Origin: an uncultured Clostridia bacterium
GTDB taxonomy: Bacteria > Bacillota > Clostridia > Lachnospirales > Lachnospiraceae
DNA: 6,952 nucleotides
Assembly: GCA_947304065.1 (NCBI GenBank)
Contig: CAMZAI010000140.1
Coordinates: 1-6,952, forward strand
Reading direction: 5' to 3'
Shown here piece after piece: positions 1 to 6,496 of the stretch. Under the pieces are notes generated by a model. It was not told the DNA's origin and did not search any database. It saw only the letters and a program-made list of their open reading frames with translations. Numbering within the stretch: position 1 is the first letter of the stretch; the number at the start of each line of letters is the position of its first letter. The translations under genes were made by a program, and so were the position numbers.

Positions 1-1
1 C

Positions 2-34
2 GAGGATGTGGAATACAGCCGGCCCGCGCAGTAA
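2..34 (+). CDS. possible 3' end of an upstream gene (very uncertain)
   Basis: One frame entering from the left edge reads EDVEYSRPAQ and stops at TAA (32-34), just before the palindrome. The codons are mostly GC-ending, like those of the real genes here. Two other frames are also open across this short stretch, and the frame that stays open through the palindrome ends in RTVPMS, which is simply what the repeat encodes. Ten codons cannot identify a product, so this is only the most economical reading of the left edge. Confidence 0.2.
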   Translation, partial: EDVEYSRPAQ

Positions 35-53
35 GCTCTGTAAGCCCCCGGGG

Positions 54-117
54 AAGACATGGGGACGGTTCTTCTGTCTGCGAACTAAAGCAGACAGAAG
101 AACCGTCCCCATGTCTT
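54..117. repeat. perfect 28-bp inverted repeat, REP/REPIN-like palindrome
   Basis: The arms at 54-81 and 90-117 are exact reverse complements of each other and are separated by 8 nt (gaactaaa). The arm core reads GGGGACGGTTCTTCTGTC. From memory, GGGGACGGTTCT-type palindromes occur in many copies in diverse bacterial genomes and resemble REP elements mobilised by Y1 (REP-associated tyrosine) transposases; that match was not searched. No transposase gene lies in the window. As RNA it would form a very stable hairpin, but no T-run follows the right arm (cttaaatcttcc), so it is not a standard intrinsic terminator. It sits between a possible upstream gene end and the uvrB control region. Confidence 0.85.
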
Positions 118-136
118 AAATCTTCCGGGACACGCC

Positions 137-150
137 CGAATATTTGTTCG
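137..150. promoter_or_regulatory. LexA (DinR) SOS box upstream of uvrB
   Basis: The sequence CGAATATTTGTTCG matches the Gram-positive LexA operator CGAAC-N4-GTTCG at every fixed base except one (C to T at the fifth position), giving a near-perfect dyad. It lies 8 nt upstream of the -35 element of the uvrB promoter, and uvrB/uvrA are classic SOS genes in Bacillus subtilis. The inferred role is repression by LexA until DNA damage triggers RecA-stimulated LexA self-cleavage. Confidence 0.8.
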
Positions 151-158
151 ATTTTTGC

Positions 159-187
159 TTGAAATGATACCGCGGACATGCTATAAT
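159..187 (+). promoter_or_regulatory. SigA-type promoter of the uvrB-uvrA operon
   Basis: The -35 element TTGAAA (159-164) is followed by a 17-bp spacer and a perfect -10 TATAAT (182-187), preceded by the extended -10 dinucleotide TG (179-180). Transcription should start near 193-195, leaving a leader of roughly 24 nt before the uvrB ATG. So strong a core suits a promoter held down by a repressor. Confidence 0.88.
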
Positions 188-199
188 CGGTTGCATGGA

Positions 200-209
200 A
201 AAGGAGGTG
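200..209 (+). promoter_or_regulatory. ribosome binding site of uvrB, fixes its start
   Basis: AAAGGAGGTG is a full-length complement of the 16S rRNA 3' end and lies 8 nt before the ATG at 218. It decides against the in-frame ATGs upstream at 155 and 164, which lie before the promoter's -10 element and outside the predicted transcript. Confidence 0.9.
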
Positions 210-217
210 CCTGCCGC

Positions 218-2215
218 ATGGACAGATTCGTTCTGCACTCGGAATTTCAGCCTACGGGCGATCAGCCGCAGGCCATAAAGGAGCTCGTCGAGGGTTTTAA
301 GGCGGGCAATCAGTTCGAGACGCTGCTCGGCGTTACCGGCTCGGGAAAGACATTTACGATGGCAAACGTCATCGCGGCACTCAATAAGCCTACACTTGTA
401 GTAGCGCACAATAAGACCCTGGCGGCGCAGCTCTACGGGGAGTTTAAGGAGTTTTTTCCCGAGAATGCCGTCGAGTATTTTGTTTCGTATTACGACTATT
501 ACCAGCCGGAGGCGTATGTGCCTTCGACCGACACCTATATCGAAAAAGATTCGGCGATCAACGACGAGATCGACCGTCTGAGGCACTCCGCCACGGCGGC
601 GCTGGCCGAGAGGCGCGACGTGATCATCGTCGCGAGCGTTTCGTGTATCTACGGCATCGCGGCGCAGGAGGACTATACAGAGATGACGCTGTCTCTCCGG
701 CCCGGCATGACCGCCGACCGCGACGATGTGATCCGCAGGCTCATCGACATGCAGTACCTGCGCAATGAGATGGATTTCCACCGCGGCACCTTCCGCGTGC
801 ACGGCGACGTGATAGACGTTTTCCCGATAGCGGCGAACGATTATGCCTACAGGATAGAGTTCTTCGGCGACGAGGTCGACAGGATAGCGCAGATCGATGT
901 CCTGACCGGCGAGGTGAAGGCCACGATGGAGCATATCATGGTGTTCCCGGCCTCACATTATGTCGTACCCGAGGAGAGGATGAAACGCGCACTGAAGAAT
1001 ATCGAGCTCGAGCTCGAGGAGCGCGTTAAGTACTTTAAGAGCGAGGATAAGCTGCTCGAGGCACAGCGCATTTCGGAGCGCACGAATTTCGACATAGAGA
1101 TGCTGAGGGAGACGGGTATCTGCTCCGGCATCGAGAACTATTCGATGCATCTGGCGGGGCTGACTCCGGGCTGCACGCCGCATACGCTCGTGGAGCATTT
1201 CGGCGACGATTTCCTGATGATAGTCGATGAGTCGCATATGACTATGCCGCAGTTCCGCGGCATGTTCAACGGAGACCGCGCGAGAAAGCAGGTTCTGGTC
1301 GATTACGGGTTCAGACTGCCTTCGGCGCTCGATAACAGACCTCTGAAGTTCGATGAGTTCGAGGAAAGGTTCGATCAGGTGATGTTCGTATCCGCGACGC
1401 CCGGACCTTACGAGGCCGAGCATGAGCTGCTGCGCGCCGAGCAGGTGATCAGACCTACCGGACTGCTCGATCCTGAGGTGACGGTCAGACCCGTTGAGGG
1501 GCAGATCGACGACCTGATCGGTGAGATACGCGCCTGCACCGCGAAAAAGGAAAAGGTACTGGTTACCACCTTGACCAAGCGTATGGCCGAGGACCTGACC
1601 GACTATCTTAAGGATGTCGGCATCCGTGTAAAGTACCTGCATTCCGACGTTGATACGCTCGAACGTTCCGAGATCATCAGGGACATGCGCATGGACGTGT
1701 TCGACGTGCTCGTCGGCATCAACCTGCTGCGTGAGGGACTCGATATCCCCGAGGTCGGCCTGGTGGCGATACTTGACGCGGACAAGGAGGGCTTCCTGCG
1801 TTCGGAGACCTCGCTGATACAGACGATCGGCCGCGCCGCGCGAAATGTGGACGGACATGTTATCATGTACGCGGATACGATGACCGACTCGATGAAGCGG
1901 GCCATCGGAGAGACTGAGCGCCGCCGCAGGATACAGGACGATTACAATAAGGCTCACGGCATTACGCCGAAGACCATAGAGAAAAAGGTCCGCGACCTTA
2001 TCAGCATCACGAAAAAGGTCGACAAGGAGAATTACCGCATGGAGAAGGACCCCGAATCCATGTCGGACAAGGAGCTCGAGGCTCTGGCACGCAAGCTGCT
2101 CAAGGATATGAACGCGGCTGCCGCGGACCTGAATTTCGAGCTGGCTGCGGAGCTGCGCGACCGCATGATGGAGGTCAGGAAGCAGTTATACAGCAATGCG
2201 CATGACGGAAAGTAA
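218..2215 (+). CDS. uvrB: UvrB, excision nuclease helicase subunit
   Basis: UvrB is the damage-verifying subunit of UvrABC nucleotide excision repair. Loaded by UvrA, it inserts a beta-hairpin between the strands and then recruits UvrC for the incisions. The 665-residue product has the usual length. Visible in order are Walker A GVTGSGKT (38-45), the aromatic beta-hairpin beginning YYDYYQPEAYVPSTDTY (91-107), the Walker B/DEAD-type VDESH (336-340), helicase motif V in LLREGLDIPEV (503-513), motif VI QTIGRAARN (535-543), and a C-terminal UVR domain (about 621-656, with LNFELAAELRD) that contacts UvrC. The reading frame extends upstream to an ATG at 155, but that start precedes the promoter; ATG 218 follows an ideal ribosome site and gives the family N-terminus MDRFVLHSEF. 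The gene is first in an operon with uvrA and is probably LexA-controlled. No defect is seen. Confidence 0.98.
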   Translation: MDRFVLHSEFQPTGDQPQAIKELVEGFKAGNQFETLLGVTGSGKTFTMANVIAALNKPTLVVAHNKTLAAQLYGEFKEFFPENAVEYFVSYYDYYQPEAYVPSTDTYIEKDSAINDEIDRLRHSATAALAERRDVIIVASVSCIYGIAAQEDYTEMTLSLRPGMTADRDDVIRRLIDMQYLRNEMDFHRGTFRVHGDVIDVFPIAANDYAYRIEFFGDEVDRIAQIDVLTGEVKATMEHIMVFPASHYVVPEERMKRALKNIELELEERVKYFKSEDKLLEAQRISERTNFDIEMLRETGICSGIENYSMHLAGLTPGCTPHTLVEHFGDDFLMIVDESHMTMPQFRGMFNGDRARKQVLVDYGFRLPSALDNRPLKFDEFEERFDQVMFVSATPGPYEAEHELLRAEQVIRPTGLLDPEVTVRPVEGQIDDLIGEIRACTAKKEKVLVTTLTKRMAEDLTDYLKDVGIRVKYLHSDVDTLERSEIIRDMRMDVFDVLVGINLLREGLDIPEVGLVAILDADKEGFLRSETSLIQTIGRAARNVDGHVIMYADTMTDSMKRAIGETERRRRIQDDYNKAHGITPKTIEKKVRDLISITKKVDKENYRMEKDPESMSDKELEALARKLLKDMNAAAADLNFELAAELRDRMMEVRKQLYSNAHDGK

Positions 2216-2250
2216 AGATTGTTCTACATCAGTAGATAGATGGAGTTTTT

Positions 2251-5076
2251 ATGGTTTCAAGTTACATTAAGATCAGAGGCGCCAAGGAGAATAACCTTAA
2301 GGATCTGAGCGTGGACATCCCGCGCGACAAATTTGTCGTGCTGACGGGACTGTCGGGCTCGGGCAAGTCATCCCTGGCATTTGACACGATATACGCGGAG
2401 GGACAGCGCAGATACATGGAGTCGCTTTCCTCCTACGCGAGACAGTTCCTGGGCATGATGGAAAAGCCCGATGTGGAGTCGATCGAGGGCCTGCCGCCCG
2501 CCATATCGATCGATCAGAAGTCCACCAACAGAAACCCGCGCTCGACCGTGGGCACGGTGACAGAGATATACGATTATTTCAGGCTTCTGTACGCGAGGAT
2601 AGGCATCCCGCACTGCCCCAACTGCGGCAGGGAGATCAAACGTCAGACCATCGACGAGATGGTGGATGAGATCATGAAGCTCGAGCCCGGGACAAAGTTC
2701 CAGCTCTTGGCTCCCGTGGTGCGCGGCCGTAAGGGCGAACATGTCAAGGTCTTCGAGCAGGCCAAGCGCAGCGGCTATGTGCGCGTGATCGTTGACGGAC
2801 ATCTCTATGAGCTTTCAGAGGAGATCAAACTCGAAAAGAATAATAAGCATAATATTTCCGTGGTCGTTGACCGTCTGGTGGTTAAGGAGGGCATCGAAAA
2901 GAGACTCTCCGACTCTCTCGAGAACTGCCTGAAGCTCGGCGAGGGACTGGCGACCGTGGATGTCATAGGCAAAGAGGAGCTCACGCTCAGCCAGAATTTC
3001 GCATGTACGGAGTGCGGTATCAGCATAGAGGAGCTCGAGCCGAGGACATTCTCATTTAATAATCCTTTCGGCGCGTGTCCGGCCTGCCACGGCATCGGAT
3101 TCAAGATGGAGTTTTCCGAGGAGATGCTGATAGGCGATTACGAGCGCAGCATGATCGAAAAGGACAATGTCACGATCGGTGGCTGGAAGTCTCTTCACGA
3201 CAAGACTTCATGGTCGCGCATCGTTCTCGACGCGGTCGCAAAGGCGAATCATATCGATCTGACGAAGCCGTACGGCAGCCTGACTCCCGAGGAGCGTCAT
3301 GTGATCATGTACGGCACGGGCGACAGACGTTACAGGATCCACTATAAGGGCCTGCGCGGCGAGGGCGATTACGACGTGACCTACGAGGGCATGCTCGAAA
3401 ACATCCGGAGGCGATATCGTGAGTCTTCGGACCATATGAAGCAGGAATACGAGCAGTATATGACGATCGTTCCCTGCGATGTCTGCAAAGGAAAGAGGCT
3501 GAGACCCGAGGCTCTCGCTGTCACAGTGGGCGGCAAGAATATCTGGGAAGTCACCGGACTCGCGATCAGTGAATTAAAGGAGTTTATCGCAAACCTGCAG
3601 CTCACAGACATGCAGATGCAGATCGGTAAGCTCGTGCTGAAGGAGATCAAAGCGAGGGTAGGGTTCCTCGATCAGGTGGGCCTCGATTATCTGACGCTCG
3701 CGCGCGAGGCGAGCTCGCTTTCGGGCGGAGAATCGCAGCGCATAAGGCTGGCTACGCAGATCGGTTCGGGCCTCGTCGGAGTAGCGTATATCCTCGATGA
3801 GCCGAGTATCGGCCTGCATCAGCGCGACAACGGCAAACTGATCCGTGCGCTCAAGGAACTGCGCGATCTGGGCAACAGCCTGATCGTTGTTGAGCATGAC
3901 GAGGAGACGATGCGCGAGGCGGATTATATCGTGGATATCGGTCCCAGAGCGGGTACATTCGGCGGAGAGGTCGTGGCAGTCGGCACGGCGGAGGACATCA
4001 TGAACTGTCCTCAGTCGATCACGGGCGCATATCTGGCCGGCAGGCTCTCGGTCCCCGTACCGGAGAAAAGGCGCGTTCCGAAGGGCTTTATCACGATCAG
4101 AGGCGCGCGGCAGAACAACCTCAAGAATATCGACGTGGACATCCCGGTTGGCGTATTCACCTGCGTCACGGGCGTTTCGGGCTCGGGCAAGTCGTCGCTA
4201 ATCAATGAGATACTGTATAAGCATCTTGCGCGTTCGCTGAACCGCGCGCACTGCATAATACCCGGAGACCATGACGGGATCGACGGTCTCGAGCAGCTCG
4301 ATAAGGTCATCAACATCGACCAGTCGCCCATAGGCAAGACGCCGCGTTCGAACCCTGCGACTTATACCGGAGTGTTCGATCTGATCAGGGATCTGTTCGC
4401 GGAGACGCAGGACGCAAAGACGCGCGGCTACGGCAAGGGGCGTTTCAGCTTTAACGTTAAGGGCGGCAGATGCGAGGCCTGCAGCGGTGACGGCATCATC
4501 AAGATCGAGATGAATTTCCTGCCCGATATCTACGTGCCCTGCGAGGTCTGCGGCGGCAAGCGCTACAACCGTGAGACTCTCGAGGTAAAGTATAAGGGCA
4601 AGTCGATATTTGACGTGCTCGATATGACCATCGAGGAGGCGGTGCATTTCTTTGAAAATGTGCCTTATATCAAGCGCAAGATCGAGACGCTCAACGACGT
4701 CGGACTCGGCTACTTAAAGCTCGGACATCCTTCGACCGCTCTCTCGGGCGGCGAGGCGCAGCGCGTTAAGCTCGCGACAGAGCTGTCGCGGCGCAGCACG
4801 GGCAAGACCATATATATCCTTGATGAGCCCACGACCGGTCTGCATTTCGATGATGTCAACAAACTCGTCGAGATACTGCAGCGCCTGACAGAGGGCGGTA
4901 ATACGGTAGTAGTCATCGAGCATAATCTCGATGTCATCAAATGCGCTGACTATATCATCGACATCGGACCCGAGGGAGGCTTCCGCGGCGGCACGGTTGT
5001 GGCGCAGGGAACGCCCGAAGAGGTCGCGAAGAATAAAAAGTCGTTTACAGGCGAGTATATCGCCAAAATGTTATAA
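2251..5076 (+). CDS. uvrA: UvrA, excision nuclease ATPase subunit
   Basis: UvrA is an ABC-type ATPase that dimerises, scans DNA for helix distortion and delivers UvrB to the lesion. The 941-residue length is normal. The first ATPase half has Walker A GLSGSGKSS (33-41), signature LSGGE (490-494) and Walker B ILDEPSIGLH (514-523). The second has GVSGSGKSS (641-649), LSGGE (831-835) and ILDEPTTGLH (856-865). Cysteine pairs fit zinc modules: CPNC (122-125) with CDVC (409-412), CTEC (252-255) with CPAC (276-279), and CEAC (741-744) with CEVC (764-767). The long stretch between the first Walker A and its signature holds the UvrB-binding and insertion domains typical of the family. The ATG follows TGGAG with a 5-nt gap, 35 nt after the uvrB stop and with no terminator between, so the two are presumably co-transcribed and share SOS control. 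All key motifs are intact. Confidence 0.98.
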   Translation: MVSSYIKIRGAKENNLKDLSVDIPRDKFVVLTGLSGSGKSSLAFDTIYAEGQRRYMESLSSYARQFLGMMEKPDVESIEGLPPAISIDQKSTNRNPRSTVGTVTEIYDYFRLLYARIGIPHCPNCGREIKRQTIDEMVDEIMKLEPGTKFQLLAPVVRGRKGEHVKVFEQAKRSGYVRVIVDGHLYELSEEIKLEKNNKHNISVVVDRLVVKEGIEKRLSDSLENCLKLGEGLATVDVIGKEELTLSQNFACTECGISIEELEPRTFSFNNPFGACPACHGIGFKMEFSEEMLIGDYERSMIEKDNVTIGGWKSLHDKTSWSRIVLDAVAKANHIDLTKPYGSLTPEERHVIMYGTGDRRYRIHYKGLRGEGDYDVTYEGMLENIRRRYRESSDHMKQEYEQYMTIVPCDVCKGKRLRPEALAVTVGGKNIWEVTGLAISELKEFIANLQLTDMQMQIGKLVLKEIKARVGFLDQVGLDYLTLAREASSLSGGESQRIRLATQIGSGLVGVAYILDEPSIGLHQRDNGKLIRALKELRDLGNSLIVVEHDEETMREADYIVDIGPRAGTFGGEVVAVGTAEDIMNCPQSITGAYLAGRLSVPVPEKRRVPKGFITIRGARQNNLKNIDVDIPVGVFTCVTGVSGSGKSSLINEILYKHLARSLNRAHCIIPGDHDGIDGLEQLDKVINIDQSPIGKTPRSNPATYTGVFDLIRDLFAETQDAKTRGYGKGRFSFNVKGGRCEACSGDGIIKIEMNFLPDIYVPCEVCGGKRYNRETLEVKYKGKSIFDVLDMTIEEAVHFFENVPYIKRKIETLNDVGLGYLKLGHPSTALSGGEAQRVKLATELSRRSTGKTIYILDEPTTGLHFDDVNKLVEILQRLTEGGNTVVVIEHNLDVIKCADYIIDIGPEGGFRGGTVVAQGTPEEVAKNKKSFTGEYIAKML

Positions 5077-5088
5077 TATGATGATGCA

Positions 5089-5120
5089 CCCCCGGTCCGG
5101 AGTCGGTCCGGGGGATTTTT
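5089..5120 (+). terminator. intrinsic terminator of the uvrB-uvrA operon
   Basis: The stem pairs CCCCCGG (5089-5095) with CCGGGGG (5108-5114), has a T-T mismatch, and continues with CCG/CGG (5097-5099 and 5104-5106) around a GAGT tetraloop. A T5 run follows at 5116-5120. It lies 12 nt after the uvrA stop codon. Confidence 0.92.
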
Positions 5121-5175
5121 GGGTCAAAATCTACAAAAAAATTCAAAAAAAATCAAAATATTTGAAAATTCTTTC

Positions 5176-5204
5176 TTGCACCCGTTCTACAGTTGTGCTA
5201 CACT
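5176..5204 (+). promoter_or_regulatory. promoter of the GGDEF gene, with A-tract upstream region
   Basis: TTGCAC (5176-5181), a 17-bp spacer and TACACT (5199-5204) form a good SigA-type core, with the extended -10 TG at 5196-5197. The 50 bp upstream (about 5125-5170) are rich in A-runs, such as seven and eight consecutive A residues, and could act as an UP element. Transcription should start near 5211. No LexA box or other operator is recognised. Confidence 0.7.
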
Positions 5205-5210
5205 TTCAAT

Positions 5211-5282
5211 ATGTAGGGGTATCTAAACTCCTTCAGCACCACAAATTGCGGTCAACAATTGTAGAATGGGCGTGTAGTTTGA
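5211..5282 (+). promoter_or_regulatory. 5' leader of the GGDEF gene, weak hairpins, no clear ribosome site
   Basis: From the predicted transcript start to the ATG there are about 72 nt. A small stem pairs AGGGGT (5215-5220) with ACTCCT (5227-5232), with one G-U pair and a 6-nt loop. A second, bulged pairing is possible between ACAAATTG (5241-5248) and CAATTGT (5256-5262). No purine-rich Shine-Dalgarno sequence precedes the start codon. Neither known class of c-di-GMP riboswitch is recognisable by eye. Regulatory function is unproven. Confidence 0.3.
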
Positions 5283-6410
5283 ATGGGTAACCTCATCGGC
5301 AGACAGGAAGAATATAAGATCAGAAAGAAGCTCGTGTTAGAGAATGTCAGACGGGTTTTCTTTACGTCTCTTGTATGCGTTGTCCTGCTCCCGATCATGA
5401 TGCTTATCAACAAACGGTCTGCATCGGAGTTCGCTCCGATCGCAGGCGGCATGATGACCGTAGCCGAGATTTTCTCGGTACTTACCGTCGGCATTTCATT
5501 TTTTGCGATGAAAAACAGGGACCTGAAGCTGGCGACCCTGATATACAGATCTTTCTGGCTGATCTTCGAAGCCATGTGTTTCGTTCTGACTTATTCGGAT
5601 AAGGTGAGCGGACGGGGGATGACGTTCTATTCGATCCTCGCGGTTGCGCTGTTTCTGATCCCGATCATGCATTTTTCCGAGCAGATGTATTACATAGTGC
5701 TGCTCGCGGTATATTCCGTTTTCCTGTCACTCAAATTCCAAACCGGCCTGGCCGAGATATTCAACATGCTCGTGCTGGCAGGCATGGTGATCGCGATGTC
5801 GCGCATACTGTACGCACGCTTTATCGAGAGCATGTCGATGAAGGAGCGCGAGCGTGAGTTAAAGGACAACGAGGCGATCGATCCGATGACCGGCCTGCTC
5901 AACCGCAAGGGCCTCGAGAAGCATATCGACGAGGAGATGCGCGACTGCATCAAGGGACGCAGAAGAGCGTCGATCCTCATGATCGATATCGACGAGATGA
6001 GCAAGTACAACGATTCCTACGGGATCGAGCGCGGCGACGAGTGCATCAGGACCGTGGCCGAATACATTTGCCAGATCATCCTTCGCAACACCGATACGAT
6101 CTGCCGCCTGAACGGAGGAAGATTCATCGTGTTCATGGAGGGCGGCTCGGACATGGAGCCCGTGGCGCTGGCAGAGAAGATCCGCTCGAACATCGAGCGC
6201 AGGCGCATTCCCCACGGGAGACGCGCATCGAATCCTTTCCTGACCGTCAGCATCGGCGTGGCGTCCTGCATCCCGAGATACGAGAGCAGCTTCACCGAGA
6301 TGTACGACGAGGCCGAGGACGCGTTGTTCGAGGCGAAGGAACGCGGCCGCAACGTGACCGTCTACGACGAGCAGGTTTACGGAAACTATTCGGGCAAAGC
6401 TGCAAATTGA
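5283..6410 (+). CDS. six-TM membrane protein with degenerate GGDEF domain
   Basis: The 375-residue protein has about six hydrophobic membrane segments (roughly 23-42, 54-75, 86-104, 113-130, 135-151 and 155-176), a charged linker helix (177-197) and a cytoplasmic GGDEF-family domain (about 199-362). Domain landmarks are DPMTGLLNRKGL (200-211), the metal-binding DID (235-237) with KYND (241-244), RGDE (250-253), TVSIGVA (321-327) and AEDALFEAKERGRN (344-357). The signature GGDEF is replaced by NGGRF (277-281), so both the metal/catalytic acid pair and the first glycine are lost. RNTD (268-271) sits exactly five residues before it, as the RxxD inhibitory site does in active diguanylate cyclases. 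Inference: it probably makes no c-di-GMP but may bind it or act as a regulatory partner. The start is fixed by a TGA stop immediately before the ATG. It has its own promoter and terminator. The family assignment is firm; the cellular role is unknown. Confidence 0.93.
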   Translation: MGNLIGRQEEYKIRKKLVLENVRRVFFTSLVCVVLLPIMMLINKRSASEFAPIAGGMMTVAEIFSVLTVGISFFAMKNRDLKLATLIYRSFWLIFEAMCFVLTYSDKVSGRGMTFYSILAVALFLIPIMHFSEQMYYIVLLAVYSVFLSLKFQTGLAEIFNMLVLAGMVIAMSRILYARFIESMSMKERERELKDNEAIDPMTGLLNRKGLEKHIDEEMRDCIKGRRRASILMIDIDEMSKYNDSYGIERGDECIRTVAEYICQIILRNTDTICRLNGGRFIVFMEGGSDMEPVALAEKIRSNIERRRIPHGRRASNPFLTVSIGVASCIPRYESSFTEMYDEAEDALFEAKERGRNVTVYDEQVYGNYSGKAAN

Positions 6411-6419
6411 CATTTTCCT

Positions 6420-6470
6420 GCCTGCCATCATTACAGTCCTTTCCGAGTGTGTAGTGATGGCAGGCTTTAT
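6420..6470 (+). terminator. intrinsic terminator after the GGDEF gene
   Basis: GCCTGCCATCATTACA (6420-6435) pairs with TGTAGTGATGGCAGGC (6450-6465) over 16 bp with a single G-U, around a 14-nt loop. A T-rich but interrupted tract (tttatcatttattta) follows. The hairpin begins 9 nt after the GGDEF stop. The minus-strand side lacks a T-run, so it should work in the + direction only. Confidence 0.82.
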
Positions 6471-6496
6471 CATTTATTTAAGAAACGGAGATTAAC

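Noticed and set aside
81..94. CGAAC in and beside the palindrome loop as a second LexA half-site
   Set aside because: Only one half is present; the second half reads GCAGA rather than GTTCG, so there is no dyad.
195..276. Short overlapping reading frame starting at ATG 195 in the uvrB leader
   Set aside because: It begins at the predicted transcript start without a ribosome site and overlaps uvrB out of frame; there is no sign of a real peptide.
1006..1020. Tandem GAGCTC repeats in uvrB
   Set aside because: This is ordinary codon repetition encoding ELELEE in a charged helix, a usual composition at this place in UvrB.
1660..1670. CGAACGTTCCG inside uvrB as an internal LexA box
   Set aside because: It lacks the 4-nt spacer between half-sites and lies within coding sequence away from any promoter.
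953..1957. Long minus-strand open frame opposite uvrB, and similar frames opposite uvrA and the GGDEF gene
   Set aside because: These are shadows caused by GC-rich codon use; they lack ribosome sites, promoters and recognisable domains, and lie opposite clear genes.
2223..2236. Small hairpin TCTAC/GTAGA between uvrB and uvrA as a terminator or attenuator
   Set aside because: It is only a 5-bp AT-rich stem without an adjacent T-run; the TTTTT before uvrA is part of its ribosome-site spacing.
5205..5282. c-di-GMP riboswitch ahead of the GGDEF gene
   Set aside because: The conserved core sequences of GEMM-type aptamers are not seen, and the leader is too short and AU-rich for a clear match.
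6407..6437. TTGACA with TACAGT as a promoter for the methyltransferase
   Set aside because: The 19-bp spacer and poor -10 inside a terminator stem make it too weak to list as a feature.
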